This document shows positions 14,192 through 20,928 of a DNA stretch of 20,928 bases, piece after piece. The notes under the pieces are model-generated. The model had not been told where the DNA came from, searched no databases, and worked only from the letters and a program-made list of their open reading frames with translations. A program made the translations under genes and the position numbers. This stretch comes from an uncultured Collinsella sp. (GTDB lineage: Bacteria > Actinomycetota > Coriobacteriia > Coriobacteriales > Coriobacteriaceae): assembly GCA_905199225.1 (NCBI GenBank), contig CAJKFS010000041.1:1-20928 (forward strand), given 5' to 3'. Position 1 is the stretch's first letter. Every line of letters starts with the position of its first letter.

Positions 14192-15526
14192 ATGTTCTGT
14201 TCGCAGTGTGGCGCCCCCATGGGCGATAACGACAAGTTCTGCGGCGTGTGCGGTGCCCCTAATACCGAGGTCAAGGCCGCCGGCCCCGCTCCGCAAGCTC
14301 AACCTCAGCCGCAGGGTCAGCCGTTTGCCCAGCCGCAGCCGTTCGTTGCGCCCCAGCCGGCTATGAACGCGCCCAAGGGTTGCATGGCTCAGGCCTTCAA
14401 CGACATGCTCAAGGTCCCCGGCGCCTTGGTTCGCGTATGCCAAATCGCCTTTTTGCCGGCGCTGATCTGTGTTGTCTCGGTGCTGGTGCTGTTTATCCCC
14501 GTTATCGGCGGCATCGCAGCGGCCATTGGCTTTTTGCTCGCGTACGTGGCAAGCGTGTGCGGCGCGGGCTTTGCCATCGAGTGGGGTCGTGACCTGTCGC
14601 TCAAGGATGATAACGGCATGGAGCGTCCGCTGCTGCGCTCGACCTCGTTTGGCCTGGGTATCTTCTCGTCCGTCATTACCGGTGTGCTCGAGTTCGTTGC
14701 CATTATCCCAGTGATCGGCGTGATCTTCTCGGCTATCGAGAGCGTCGTGATCGGTGCCGTCGGCTCGTACTATTACTCCGGTTCGAGCGGTCTCGAGGCC
14801 GCACTCTTCGGCTCGATGGGCCTGCTCGTCTTTGCCATGATCGTGTCGGTGGTACTGGGCATCTTCTTTAAGATGTTTGGTGATGCCGCCGTGATGCACT
14901 TTGCCGTCGCGGGGCGCGTGGAAAGCGCGTTTTCGCTCGAGAAGGTCTGGAAGTCTTATAAGGCCAACCTGGGCAAGCTATTCTGCGCCTCGATTCTTCC
15001 CGAGTTTTTGACGGGCATCGTGTCGCACATCATCACGTGGATCTTCACCGCCATCTTTGGCGCCATTGCTACGTTTGGTATGTATAGCTATTACTATCGC
15101 CCCACGGGTCTTGAGGCAATCATCGAGGGCGGCGGCATTACGCTCATCCTGTTCTTGATGATCGTTGCCTTTGTCACGGTGTTCCTGACTGTGTTTGGCA
15201 AGATGCTCAAGTATCGCGCCGTTGGCTATTGGGCGGCACGTCATGCCAGCGAGTGGGCCGATGAGGATGCCGACGATGTTCTGACGTTTGTGCTTCCGGG
15301 TGAGAAGAAGCCTGCTCCTGCGGGATTCAATCCCACGGCCGCCACTGGTGCTGCACCTGCCCCGGCACCCGCGCCTACCCCTGCTCCTGCACCTGCTCCG
15401 GCACCTGCCCCTGAACCCGCACCGGAGCCCGAGGCGACGCCTGCGGAGCCCGATTGGAATGCCGTTGCCACGCCGGCGGATGAGCCGGGCGATAATCCTG
15501 CTGCCGAAAACAATCAAACCGAATAG
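14192..15526 (+). CDS. Zinc-ribbon membrane protein, DUF4013-like, with Pro-Ala tail
   Basis: The 444-residue protein starts with a zinc ribbon (C3, C6, C17, C20) and a Pro/Gln/Ala linker to residue 60. The membrane region (about 85-350) resembles DUF4013 and contains an internal duplication: SYYY..GLEA at 192-203 and again at 299-309, each followed by MIV, FG and a closing helix. The tail at about 373-420 is a PAPAPAP run with later PEPE units, then an acidic end. The start at 14192 is nine bases after AAGGG; the frame is open upstream to 14099, but that part lacks a site. The first 23 residues nearly match those of the DUF4234 protein downstream, so the two belong to one family of ribbon-tethered membrane proteins. 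The role is unknown. A terminator follows, so it is not cotranscribed with the next gene. Confidence 0.8.
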   Translation: MFCSQCGAPMGDNDKFCGVCGAPNTEVKAAGPAPQAQPQPQGQPFAQPQPFVAPQPAMNAPKGCMAQAFNDMLKVPGALVRVCQIAFLPALICVVSVLVLFIPVIGGIAAAIGFLLAYVASVCGAGFAIEWGRDLSLKDDNGMERPLLRSTSFGLGIFSSVITGVLEFVAIIPVIGVIFSAIESVVIGAVGSYYYSGSSGLEAALFGSMGLLVFAMIVSVVLGIFFKMFGDAAVMHFAVAGRVESAFSLEKVWKSYKANLGKLFCASILPEFLTGIVSHIITWIFTAIFGAIATFGMYSYYYRPTGLEAIIEGGGITLILFLMIVAFVTVFLTVFGKMLKYRAVGYWAARHASEWADEDADDVLTFVLPGEKKPAPAGFNPTAATGAAPAPAPAPTPAPAPAPAPAPEPAPEPEATPAEPDWNAVATPADEPGDNPAAENNQTE

Positions 15527-15532
15527 TCGGTC

Positions 15533-15569
15533 GAGGCGCCCTGGGCAACTGAGCCCGGGGTGTCTTTTT
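15533..15569 (+). terminator. Terminator after the DUF4013-like gene
   Basis: GAGGCGCCCTGGGC (15533-15546) pairs with GCCCGGGGTGTCTT (15553-15566) with a few G-U pairs and a 6-base loop. T at 15565-15569 completes an intrinsic terminator seven bases after the stop. Confidence 0.85.
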
Positions 15570-15634
15570 CTACTGCGAAAGCAAGAAAATGCCTGGGAAA
15601 ACGGTTGCAGCAAAATTTCTCGGAAATTGGTCAA

Positions 15635-15646
15635 TGTTGCGCAACA
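15635..15646. promoter_or_regulatory. TGTTGCGCAACA palindrome upstream of the DUF4234 gene
   Basis: A perfect 12-base palindrome lies 76 bases before the DUF4234 ribosome zone, in an AT-richer stretch (15580-15680) that probably holds the promoter. It has the size of a dimeric repressor or activator site. No convincing -35/-10 pair could be fixed around it. Confidence 0.3.
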
Positions 15647-15687
15647 ACGTCGCGGCTATTGTTGAGAACATAGACGTGTAAGGTTTG

Positions 15688-15704
15688 AAGGCGTGTAACG
15701 CCTT
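15688..15704 (+). promoter_or_regulatory. Tight hairpin just before the DUF4234 ribosome site
   Basis: AAGGCGT (15688-15694) and ACGCCTT (15698-15704) form a perfect 7-bp stem with a GTA loop. It ends five or six bases before GGAGAGG (15711-15717). It may stabilise the message or influence translation. Confidence 0.35.
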
Positions 15705-15721
15705 GGGAAAAGGAGAGGCTT

Positions 15722-16378
15722 ATGTTTTGTCCTAGTTGCGGATCGCCCCTTTCGGACGATGCCAAGTTCTGCCCGGTTTGCGGATCTCCTATTGGTGCTG
15801 CTCCCGCTGCTCCTCAGCCTGCGCCTCAGCCGCAGCCCGCGCCTCAGCCCACGCAGATTCAGCCCACTCCGGTTCAGGCTGTTCAGCCTCAGCCGCAGCC
15901 CCAGCAGTACGCGAATCAGCAGCAGTACACCGGTCAGTACGCCCAGCAGCCTGCTGCAGCTCCGATGGGCTATGGACCTGTAAAGAGCGACCGTAGCTTG
16001 ATTGGCTGGCTCCTGCTTTCTATCGTGACCTGCGGCATCTATTCGTATTACTTCCTCTACTGCCTGGCTCGCGACATCAATACCATGTGCCAGGAGGATG
16101 GCGATTTCACGCCGGGTATTGCCGAATTCATCTTGCTGTCGTTTGTGACCTGCGGTTTCTATGCCCTCTACTGGTACTATAAGATCGGTAACCGCCTGCA
16201 GGCCAACGCTCCTCGCTATGGCCTGGTGTTCCAGGAGAACGGCACCACCATTCTTATGTGGCAGATTGTCGGTGCGCTCCTGTGCGGCCTTGGTCCCATC
16301 TTTGCCATGAATATCATCATCAAGAACACCAACGCCATGGCTACGGTCTACAACACCCGTCTCGGCGTGCGTGCCTAA
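15722..16378 (+). CDS. Zinc-ribbon DUF4234 membrane protein
   Basis: The 218-residue protein starts with a zinc ribbon (C3, C6, C17, C20) and a Pro/Gln-rich linker (25-82) with PQPQPAPQP and QQY units. A DUF4234 domain follows. It contains two similar helix units, LLLSIVTCGIYSYYFLY (97-113) and LLSFVTCGFYALYWYYK (138-154), each followed by a polar N/D/R stretch, and a third helix near 178-200. Such proteins probably sit in the membrane with the ribbon in the cytosol; no activity is known. GGAGAGG sits four bases before the start. The DUF2752 gene begins 13 bases after the stop, so the two are likely cotranscribed. The ribbon matches that of the DUF4013-like protein upstream. Confidence 0.85.
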   Translation: MFCPSCGSPLSDDAKFCPVCGSPIGAAPAAPQPAPQPQPAPQPTQIQPTPVQAVQPQPQPQQYANQQQYTGQYAQQPAAAPMGYGPVKSDRSLIGWLLLSIVTCGIYSYYFLYCLARDINTMCQEDGDFTPGIAEFILLSFVTCGFYALYWYYKIGNRLQANAPRYGLVFQENGTTILMWQIVGALLCGLGPIFAMNIIIKNTNAMATVYNTRLGVRA

Positions 16379-16391
16379 CGATTAAGGCATC

Positions 16392-16868
16392 GTGAGCAAC
16401 CCTCGGGAACATAAGGGCGCGGCGGAGCTTATTCGCCGCGCCTTTTCTTGCATCGGCGTCCTCTTTATCGCCTGGCTTGCGCTCTACCTGCTCGACATCG
16501 GCTGCGTCTTTCGCCTGATGACGGGCATTCCCTGTCCGGGATGCGGCATGACGAGGGCTTGGCTGGCGGCGCTGCGCCTCGATTTTGCGGCTGCCTTCGC
16601 TTATCATCCGCTGTTTTGGGTGGTGCCGATTGCGTTTGTACTCGCGTTTGTGCGCGAGGAGGCGACGTCGGGCAAGGCAAAGCACGGCATCGATATCGCA
16701 ATCGCAGTCCTGTGCGTGCTGGTCGTCGTCGTTTGGATCGTGCGCCTTATCAACCCGGTAGACGCGGGCCTGCTTTTTGGTGGGCACGCTCCCGCCGGAG
16801 TTCCCACCGATATCATCCACTTCGAAACCCCACGCTGGCTCACCATTCTTCACTCTTACCTGTCGTGA
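16392..16868 (+). CDS. DUF2752 membrane protein
   Basis: The 158-residue protein carries the DUF2752 signature G45-I-P-C48-P-G-C51-G-M-T-R55 followed by H72-P-L-F-W. Helices lie near 20-37, 73-90 and 101-120. The two cysteines and the T-R pair are conserved in the family, whose function is unknown; a metal or redox role for C48/C51 is only a guess. The start is GTG 16392 with TAAGG about six bases upstream. It follows the DUF4234 gene by 13 bases. DUF2752 and DUF4234 or TM2-type proteins are often neighbours, so a joint role is plausible. The C-terminal 40 residues look soluble and less typical. A strong terminator separates it from the convergent M20D gene. Confidence 0.85.
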   Translation: MSNPREHKGAAELIRRAFSCIGVLFIAWLALYLLDIGCVFRLMTGIPCPGCGMTRAWLAALRLDFAAAFAYHPLFWVVPIAFVLAFVREEATSGKAKHGIDIAIAVLCVLVVVVWIVRLINPVDAGLLFGGHAPAGVPTDIIHFETPRWLTILHSYLS

Positions 16869-16904
16869 CGGAGGACGCGCTAGAAAAGCGGTCGACACAT
16901 AAGC

Positions 16905-16942
16905 GGGGGCGAACGTTGAGATAACGTTCGCCCCCACTTTGT
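16905..16942 (+). terminator. Terminator between the convergent DUF2752 and M20D genes
   Basis: GGGGGCGAACGTT (16905-16917) and AACGTTCGCCCCC (16923-16935) form a perfect 13-bp stem with loop GAGAT, followed by ACTTTGTTA. The T-rich side serves the plus-strand gene. The stem could also slow minus-strand transcription from M20D. Confidence 0.85.
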
Positions 16943-16972
16943 TATAGCCAGATGGTTGTGGATGCGCGACGA

Positions 16973-18436
16973 TTACTCGCTGTGCTTCTCTTCGTGGCGA
17001 GCAGCGGTACGGGCATCGTGGATGCCCTTGATGGCGGCATGGCGGGCGGTGCGGGCGTCGTGCACGGCGTCGCGGGCCTCGGCGGCCGTTGCCTTGGCAG
17101 AGCGCAGCTTGGCTGCCAGGTCGGGATTGGTCTCGGCAACTGCGGCGATCGTGGGGCCGTCGAGCTCTTCTTGCGTGGGCTCGGCCAAAAAGTCGATGGC
17201 ATACTGAGCGGCTACCATGGAGCCCTTGGCGAGTACGCTCTCGTCGATCTTGTAGAAGCAGGAGTGCTGGGCATAGGTGGCGCCAATCTGGGGGTTGCGC
17301 GTGCCAACAAAGGCGAGCACGCCCGGCACACGGCGCAGGTACTCCGAGAAGTCTTCGCCCGAAAGCGTGCCGCGGTAATGGTCCTCGCCCGCGGGACCCA
17401 GGCACTTGAGCACAGCTTGGCGGCAGCGCTCGCTGGAGGCGGCATCGTTTTCGACCTTGTAGTTGGCGATGGTGTAGTCGGTGAGCTCGGCCTCGGCGCC
17501 CAGAGCAGCCGCGGTGTGCTCCACGATGCGGCGCATAAGCTCGGGCATCTCCTCATGCGTCTTGTCGCCATAGGTGCGCACCGTGCCGGCGAGGTACGCC
17601 GTGCCGGCGATAACGTTGCGCGCGGTGCCGCCATGCAGCTCGCCGACAGTGATGACGGCAGGTTCGTAGGGGCTAATCTCGCGCGAGACGATGGTCTGCA
17701 GGGCGTTGACGATCTCGGCGGCAACCATAACGGCGTCGTGGCCGCGCTGGGGCATGGCGCCATGGCACGAGGTGCCGCGGACGTCGATGCGGAACCAGTC
17801 GGTGTTTGCCATGCGCGGGCCGGGCTCGCAGCTTACGGTGCCGGCATCGACCTCGCTCCAGATGTGCGCGGCGTAGGCGCCGTCGACGCCGTCGAGTACG
17901 CCCGTACCGATCATGAGCTTGGCGCCCTGGCCGTTTTCCTCGCTGGGCTGGAATACGATGCGAATCTCGCCGTGGATGTCATCGGTCATGTGGCGCAGAA
18001 TCTGCAATGTGCCGAGCATCATGGCGATATGGCAGTCGTGGCCGCAGGCATGCATGCAGCCCTCGTTGACGCTGGCGAACTCCTCGCCGGTCTGCTCGGT
18101 GACAGGCAGGGCGTCGATGTCGGCGCGCAGCAGGATGCGGCGGCGCGGCGTGCCGTCCTCGCGGTAGGCATCGGGCGCGGTACCGCGGAGCGTCGCCACC
18201 AGGCCCGTCTTGAGCGGACGCTCGTAGGGGATATTCATGGCGTCGAGCTGGTTGGCGATGTCGGAAGTCGTGCGCTCCTCGGCAAGGCTCAGCTCCGGAT
18301 GCTTATGGAAGTGCCGGCGCTGCTTGATGATGTAGGGCTCAAACTCGGCGGCGATATCCTGGATGGCCGCGGTAACGTCGTCTGCCGCGCGAACCTCGGT
18401 TGCCGCCATAATCTGCTGTGCCTTGGTCTTCGTCAT
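16973..18436 (-). CDS. M20D family amidohydrolase with helical C-terminal tail
   Basis: The 487-residue enzyme belongs to the M20D amidohydrolases (HipO, IAA-amino-acid hydrolase, N-acyl-amino-acid deacylase), which cut acyl-amide or aminoacyl bonds with a di-metal site. Probable ligands are C131 and H133 in HACGHDCH, E167 in QPSEENGQGA, H191 in AAHIWSE and H391 near the end of the catalytic domain. R104-A-D-I-D-A-L-P and CHGAMPQRGHDAV (224-236, lid domain) are typical. GTARNVIAGTAYLAGTVRTY and SGEDFSEYL are further marks. The catalytic part ends near 418, and a 70-residue Ala/Arg/His/Glu-rich helical tail follows, with HDARTARH (459) repeated as HDARTAARH (473). That tail is unusual. The start at 18436 has AAGGAG about ten bases upstream; the frame continues to 19054 but that is antisense to the next gene. 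The substrate is unknown. Confidence 0.88.
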   Translation of the reverse strand: MTKTKAQQIMAATEVRAADDVTAAIQDIAAEFEPYIIKQRRHFHKHPELSLAEERTTSDIANQLDAMNIPYERPLKTGLVATLRGTAPDAYREDGTPRRRILLRADIDALPVTEQTGEEFASVNEGCMHACGHDCHIAMMLGTLQILRHMTDDIHGEIRIVFQPSEENGQGAKLMIGTGVLDGVDGAYAAHIWSEVDAGTVSCEPGPRMANTDWFRIDVRGTSCHGAMPQRGHDAVMVAAEIVNALQTIVSREISPYEPAVITVGELHGGTARNVIAGTAYLAGTVRTYGDKTHEEMPELMRRIVEHTAAALGAEAELTDYTIANYKVENDAASSERCRQAVLKCLGPAGEDHYRGTLSGEDFSEYLRRVPGVLAFVGTRNPQIGATYAQHSCFYKIDESVLAKGSMVAAQYAIDFLAEPTQEELDGPTIAAVAETNPDLAAKLRSAKATAAEARDAVHDARTARHAAIKGIHDARTAARHEEKHSE

Positions 18437-18487
18437 GGTCGATTTGCTCCTTGCTGGCTCGATCGCAAAATCGTACAGGCTCTCTCC

Positions 18488-18516
18488 AGTATGCCACCTG
18501 CCGCTAGGGCTGGTAA
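18488..18516 (-). promoter_or_regulatory. Candidate promoter of the M20D gene
   Basis: Read on the minus strand, TTACCA (18511-18516) and CATACT (18488-18493) stand 17 bases apart, each matching four or five of six consensus positions. The start codon is about 45 bases from the expected transcript start. On the plus strand, TACACT at 18561-18566 is a -10 candidate for the divergent amidohydrolase. Confidence 0.35.
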
Positions 18517-18604
18517 AGTTGCCGTTTGCCGCTTGGGGTTTTGTTGCAAGGGCGGGGGAGTACACTCGGGGGTGTTGAATTGCCTGCCAGAGATGGGGAT
18601 GCCC

Positions 18605-20242
18605 ATGCAACATATCGATCGGATTATCCGCTCCAAGAACATTTTTACCGCGCAAGACGGTATCGATACCGCCCGCGAGTTGGCGATCGCCATCGCGGGT
18701 GATCGCATCGTCGCAGTCGGAGCGCCCGATGACGTGATTGCCGCCGCACCTGCCGCCACGCCGGTGGTCGACTACGGCGAGCAATTCATCTGCCCCGGTT
18801 TCCACGATGCGCACCTGCATTTCTTCCATACTTCGGTTGGCTCCTCGCCGTACATGCTCATGGATATGGGCACGTCCGAGGCGGCGCTGGTGCAGGACGC
18901 ACTCGAGTTTTCCCAGGGCCTGCCCGACGACGCCTGGGTCGTGACGCAGGGCTGGCGCGATTACCGCTGGGATCCGCCCGAGCACCCTACCAAGGCCTCC
19001 CTCGACGCCGCCTTCCCTGATCGCCCCTGTGTTATGTACTCGGGCGACGGGCATACGCTGTGGCTCAACAGCCGCGCACTCGAAGCCCTCGGCGTGACGC
19101 GCGACAGCGAGCCTCCGGCGGGTGGCAGTTACGACAAAGACTCAAACGGTGAGCTTACGGGTATCGCTCACGAGGCGGCTGCCATGCAGCTGCTGCCGCG
19201 CTGCCTGGAGTGGCTGGGCGAGGACCGCATCGCGAGCGCTTACGCCGACCAGATGAAGCGTATGGCCGAGCAAGGCATCACCTCGATCTGCGATATGTCG
19301 CTCATGCCCATGCCGGGCTGCGACTTTATTCGCGACGATGTTTACGACAAGCTGCAAGCCGCCGGCAAACTGGGCATCCGCGCCCATCTGTTTCCCACGC
19401 TGCTGGATGACCAATCGCGCTTGGAAGAACTCCAGACCCGCTACGCGAACAACGTGCTGCTCTCGGCGCCAGGCTTTAAACAGTTCTTCGACGGCGTGTC
19501 GAGCGAGCATACCGCATACCTCACTGAGCCCTATACCAACCCGCGCTTTCCGGGCGACCAGGGTCGTCTGACGGTTCCCGTCGAGCGCATGCGCAAGCTG
19601 GTTCTGGCGGCAGCCGAGCGTGGGCACGCCGTGCGCATCCACGTTATCGGCGACGGCGCCATTCATGCTGCGCTCGATATCTTTGAGGAGGCGGCAGAGC
19701 TCTACGGTCTGCCCCCGCACGGTCATAACACGCTCGAGCATCTGGAGAATTTGCTGCCCGGTGACATCGATCGTCTGCGCAAGCTCAACGTCATTGCCTC
19801 GAGCCAGCCTTGCCACATCACGCTCGACCCGGGTGGCCCGGAGCGCGACCTGGGCCTGGAGCGCAGCCGCATCATGTGGCCGTTTGCGACCTATAAGCAG
19901 CGCGGCATCCGCCAGGCCTTCGGCACCGATAGCCCCATCACAGCCGTTACTAGCATGAACGTGCTCTACACGGCTATCACGCGCCAAGACCCCCGCAGCC
20001 ACTGGCCTGAAGGCGGCTGGCTCCCCAGCGAGCGCATCGACGCGGCTACAGCTCTGCGCAACTACACGCTTGGCAGCGCGTACGCAGCGGGCGACGAGCA
20101 AAACCTCGGCAGCCTGGAGCCCGGCAAATACGCCGACCTGGTAGTCCTGGACCAAAACCCGCTCACCATCGACCCCCAAGAGCTCCAGGCTACCAAGGTT
20201 CAAGCCACCTACCTGGCAGGCAACTTAATCTACGAGCGCTAA
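18605..20242 (+). CDS. YtcJ-type metal-dependent amidohydrolase (Amidohydro_3)
   Basis: The 545-residue enzyme belongs to the Amidohydro_3 family (PF07969, YtcJ-like), metal-dependent hydrolases of amide or C-N bonds with varied substrates. A small beta domain at both ends encloses a TIM barrel. Metal and catalytic residues are visible: H70-L-H72 in GFHDAHLHF, K292 in FKQFFDGVSSEH as candidate carbamylated lysine, H346 in RIHVIGDG, H379 in NTLEHLE and D442 in FGTDSPI. The end NLGSLEPGKYADLVVLDQNP is the usual closing motif. Of three in-frame ATGs (18593, 18599, 18605) the last is chosen because GGGGA stands five bases before it; the others remain possible. The frame is open back to 16952, but that part is antisense to M20D. 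It is divergent from the M20D gene by 168 bases, suggesting shared control and related amide breakdown. Confidence 0.88.
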   Translation: MQHIDRIIRSKNIFTAQDGIDTARELAIAIAGDRIVAVGAPDDVIAAAPAATPVVDYGEQFICPGFHDAHLHFFHTSVGSSPYMLMDMGTSEAALVQDALEFSQGLPDDAWVVTQGWRDYRWDPPEHPTKASLDAAFPDRPCVMYSGDGHTLWLNSRALEALGVTRDSEPPAGGSYDKDSNGELTGIAHEAAAMQLLPRCLEWLGEDRIASAYADQMKRMAEQGITSICDMSLMPMPGCDFIRDDVYDKLQAAGKLGIRAHLFPTLLDDQSRLEELQTRYANNVLLSAPGFKQFFDGVSSEHTAYLTEPYTNPRFPGDQGRLTVPVERMRKLVLAAAERGHAVRIHVIGDGAIHAALDIFEEAAELYGLPPHGHNTLEHLENLLPGDIDRLRKLNVIASSQPCHITLDPGGPERDLGLERSRIMWPFATYKQRGIRQAFGTDSPITAVTSMNVLYTAITRQDPRSHWPEGGWLPSERIDAATALRNYTLGSAYAAGDEQNLGSLEPGKYADLVVLDQNPLTIDPQELQATKVQATYLAGNLIYER

Positions 20243-20260
20243 TATTCATGCCGTACCGTT

Positions 20261-20315
20261 AAACGCGGCTCGGGCAGCCTATTTTGGGATGGCGCTCGAG
20301 CCGCGTTTGTTTGCC
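20261..20315 (+). terminator. Terminator after the YtcJ-type amidohydrolase
   Basis: AAACGCGGCTCG (20261-20272) pairs perfectly with CGAGCCGCGTTT (20297-20308) over 12 bp. The 24-base loop has minor inner pairing, and TTTGTTTG follows. It lies 18 bases after the stop. Confidence 0.85.
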
Positions 20316-20499
20316 GATGGGGGTTCGTTAGGAGCGTCCCCTCTCTGCTGGATTTGGGCGCAGGGTGGAAGCGCTGCTGCTCCGCGCGCTCAATTGGGAC
20401 ATCAGCGATGCTTTCTCTTAGCGTTTTGCATACTTCCAGTTGCAGATTGCATAAAAAGTTGAGATGTTCTTTCCGGTCCTGATGTACCCCCGCCTGGGC

Positions 20500-20735
20500 C
20501 GTGCAAAAAATGGAGTATTCAGCACCGTGAGCTCTGCCGGTGCCGCTGCAGTCGGGTGGCATTGCGGAGATCGACGTCATTTTGGGGTCCGGTGCGGCGC
20601 GAGGCACGCCTTTTTGTCCTGACGGGGTTTGCCCGTCGACCCAAATCGCCGGTCAAAGGCGTTCTTGGGACCAATATGGTGTGTCCGGCGCGTATGCAGC
20701 CGTCCTGGCCTGCTGAAAACTCCCAAAAATGCACG
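20500..20735. repeat. Element bounded by 25-base imperfect inverted repeats
   Basis: The arm at 20500-20524 reads CGTGCA, six A/T-rich bases, GGAGT, one base, TTCAGCA. The complement of 20711-20735 has the same blocks in the same order and spacing. 18 of 25 positions match; six of the mismatches are the inner A-run versus T-run and the seventh is a single base. The arms enclose 186 bases without a recognisable gene. The conserved blocks at fixed spacing argue against chance. Confidence 0.5.
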
Positions 20736-20900
20736 CTGCTCCCCAGGGGACCCGTGCGAGCGGCGAAAACCATGCCCATGTCGCTATCCGCATCGCCATT
20801 TTGCTGCACTGACTTTTCCGAATGCCGGGCCCGAATTAGTCAACCTGGCTCCCGGGGCGGACCGGAGGGCATGAAGTTTGTCGCGAGTTCCGCACGCAAA

Positions 20901-20923
20901 GGAAAGCACTTAATGTGCTTTCC
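20901..20923. terminator. Perfect 9-bp hairpin at the right edge
   Basis: GGAAAGCAC (20901-20909) and GTGCTTTCC (20915-20923) pair perfectly around TTAAT. It is followed by GTCTT before the window ends. It may be a terminator or the end of a repeat. A short frame from ATG 20871 (MKFVASSARKGKHL...), with CGGAGG a few bases before it, runs through the hairpin off the window edge; I cannot tell whether it is translated. Confidence 0.4.
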
Positions 20924-20928
20924 GTCTT

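Larger units (their letters stand above)
20309..20928. other. Gene-free stretch, probably a mosaic of dispersed repeats
   Basis: No convincing gene is seen. Open frames on the minus strand (20239-20607, 20519-20809) and plus strand (20629-20874) lack ribosome sites and have Arg/Pro/Ser-rich, shadow-like composition. Composition is AT-richer and patchy, with A and T runs (20450s, 20504-20510, 20725-20730). Within it are an inverted repeat pair (20500-20524 and 20711-20735) and an end hairpin (20901-20923). The look of the element fits Collinsella intergenic repeats that databases often misannotate as small hypothetical proteins; this is recall, not a search result. Confidence 0.45.

Noticed and set aside
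15361..15440. Low-complexity Pro-Ala DNA repeat considered as a tandem repeat or recombination site
   Set aside because: It is explained by the coding PAPAPAP tail of the DUF4013-like protein; the repeat unit is a codon pair with varied third bases.
16952..18604. Plus-strand open frame of about 550 codons running into the amidohydrolase frame
   Set aside because: It is antisense to the well-supported M20D gene, lacks a ribosome site and has Gly/Ala/Val-rich shadow composition. High GC content removes stops by chance.
18437..19054. Upstream extension of the M20D frame on the minus strand
   Set aside because: It is antisense to the amidohydrolase gene. The ATG at 18436 has a good ribosome site and the protein family begins there.

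Overview
The window looks like chromosomal DNA of a Coriobacteriia member, most likely Collinsella (Actinomycetota). This is inferred from GC-rich coding with strong third-position bias, the mix of families (DUF6020 membrane protein, an AmaP/DUF2273/Asp23 set, zinc-ribbon DUF4234 and DUF4013-like proteins, OPT transporter, DUF389) and an intergenic repeat style I associate with that genus. No search was possible, so the taxon is not proven. I saw no rRNA, tRNA, CRISPR array, complete insertion sequence or prophage gene.

Layout. 1-311 has no gene. 312-1271 encodes a 3-hydroxyacyl-CoA dehydrogenase. About 1360-1830 is the C-terminal stump of an aryl-sulfate sulfotransferase. Two minus-strand genes follow: a DUF389 membrane protein with an EF-hand-like loop (1843-2982) and an OPT family transporter (3198-4901). 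From 5094 the plus strand carries housekeeping genes: type III pantothenate kinase (coaX), dCMP deaminase, a NifU-type Fe-S protein, lgt, a large DUF6020 membrane protein, the YebC regulator/translation factor, the envelope-stress operon amaP-DUF2273-asp23, and a YitT family membrane protein. At 14192-16868 lie two zinc-ribbon membrane proteins with near-identical N-termini and a DUF2752 protein. The window closes with divergent genes for an M20D amidohydrolase (minus) and a YtcJ-type amidohydrolase (plus), then about 690 bases without a convincing gene.

How the genes work together. Several serve the cell envelope: Lgt lipidates lipoproteins, AmaP should anchor Asp23 at the membrane, and YitT, DUF389, DUF6020 and the zinc-ribbon proteins are polytopic or membrane-attached. 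OPT and the two amidohydrolases fit uptake and hydrolysis of peptides or acylated amino acids. CoaX, dCMP deaminase and the Fe-S protein are core metabolism.

The most unusual signal is non-coding. Four stem-loops begin 0-2 bases after a stop codon (after the dehydrogenase, lgt, DUF6020 and asp23 genes). Each has its own self-complementary 8-10 bp arms. Three share a GGGGACAGG-like loop core, which also forms the last codons of the dCMP deaminase gene. The fourth, after asp23, has a related but weaker loop. They look like a dispersed REP/MITE-like family targeted to gene ends. Next in interest are a possible pseudoknot or RNA switch before lgt, and an inverted-repeat element in the right-hand gene-free stretch.
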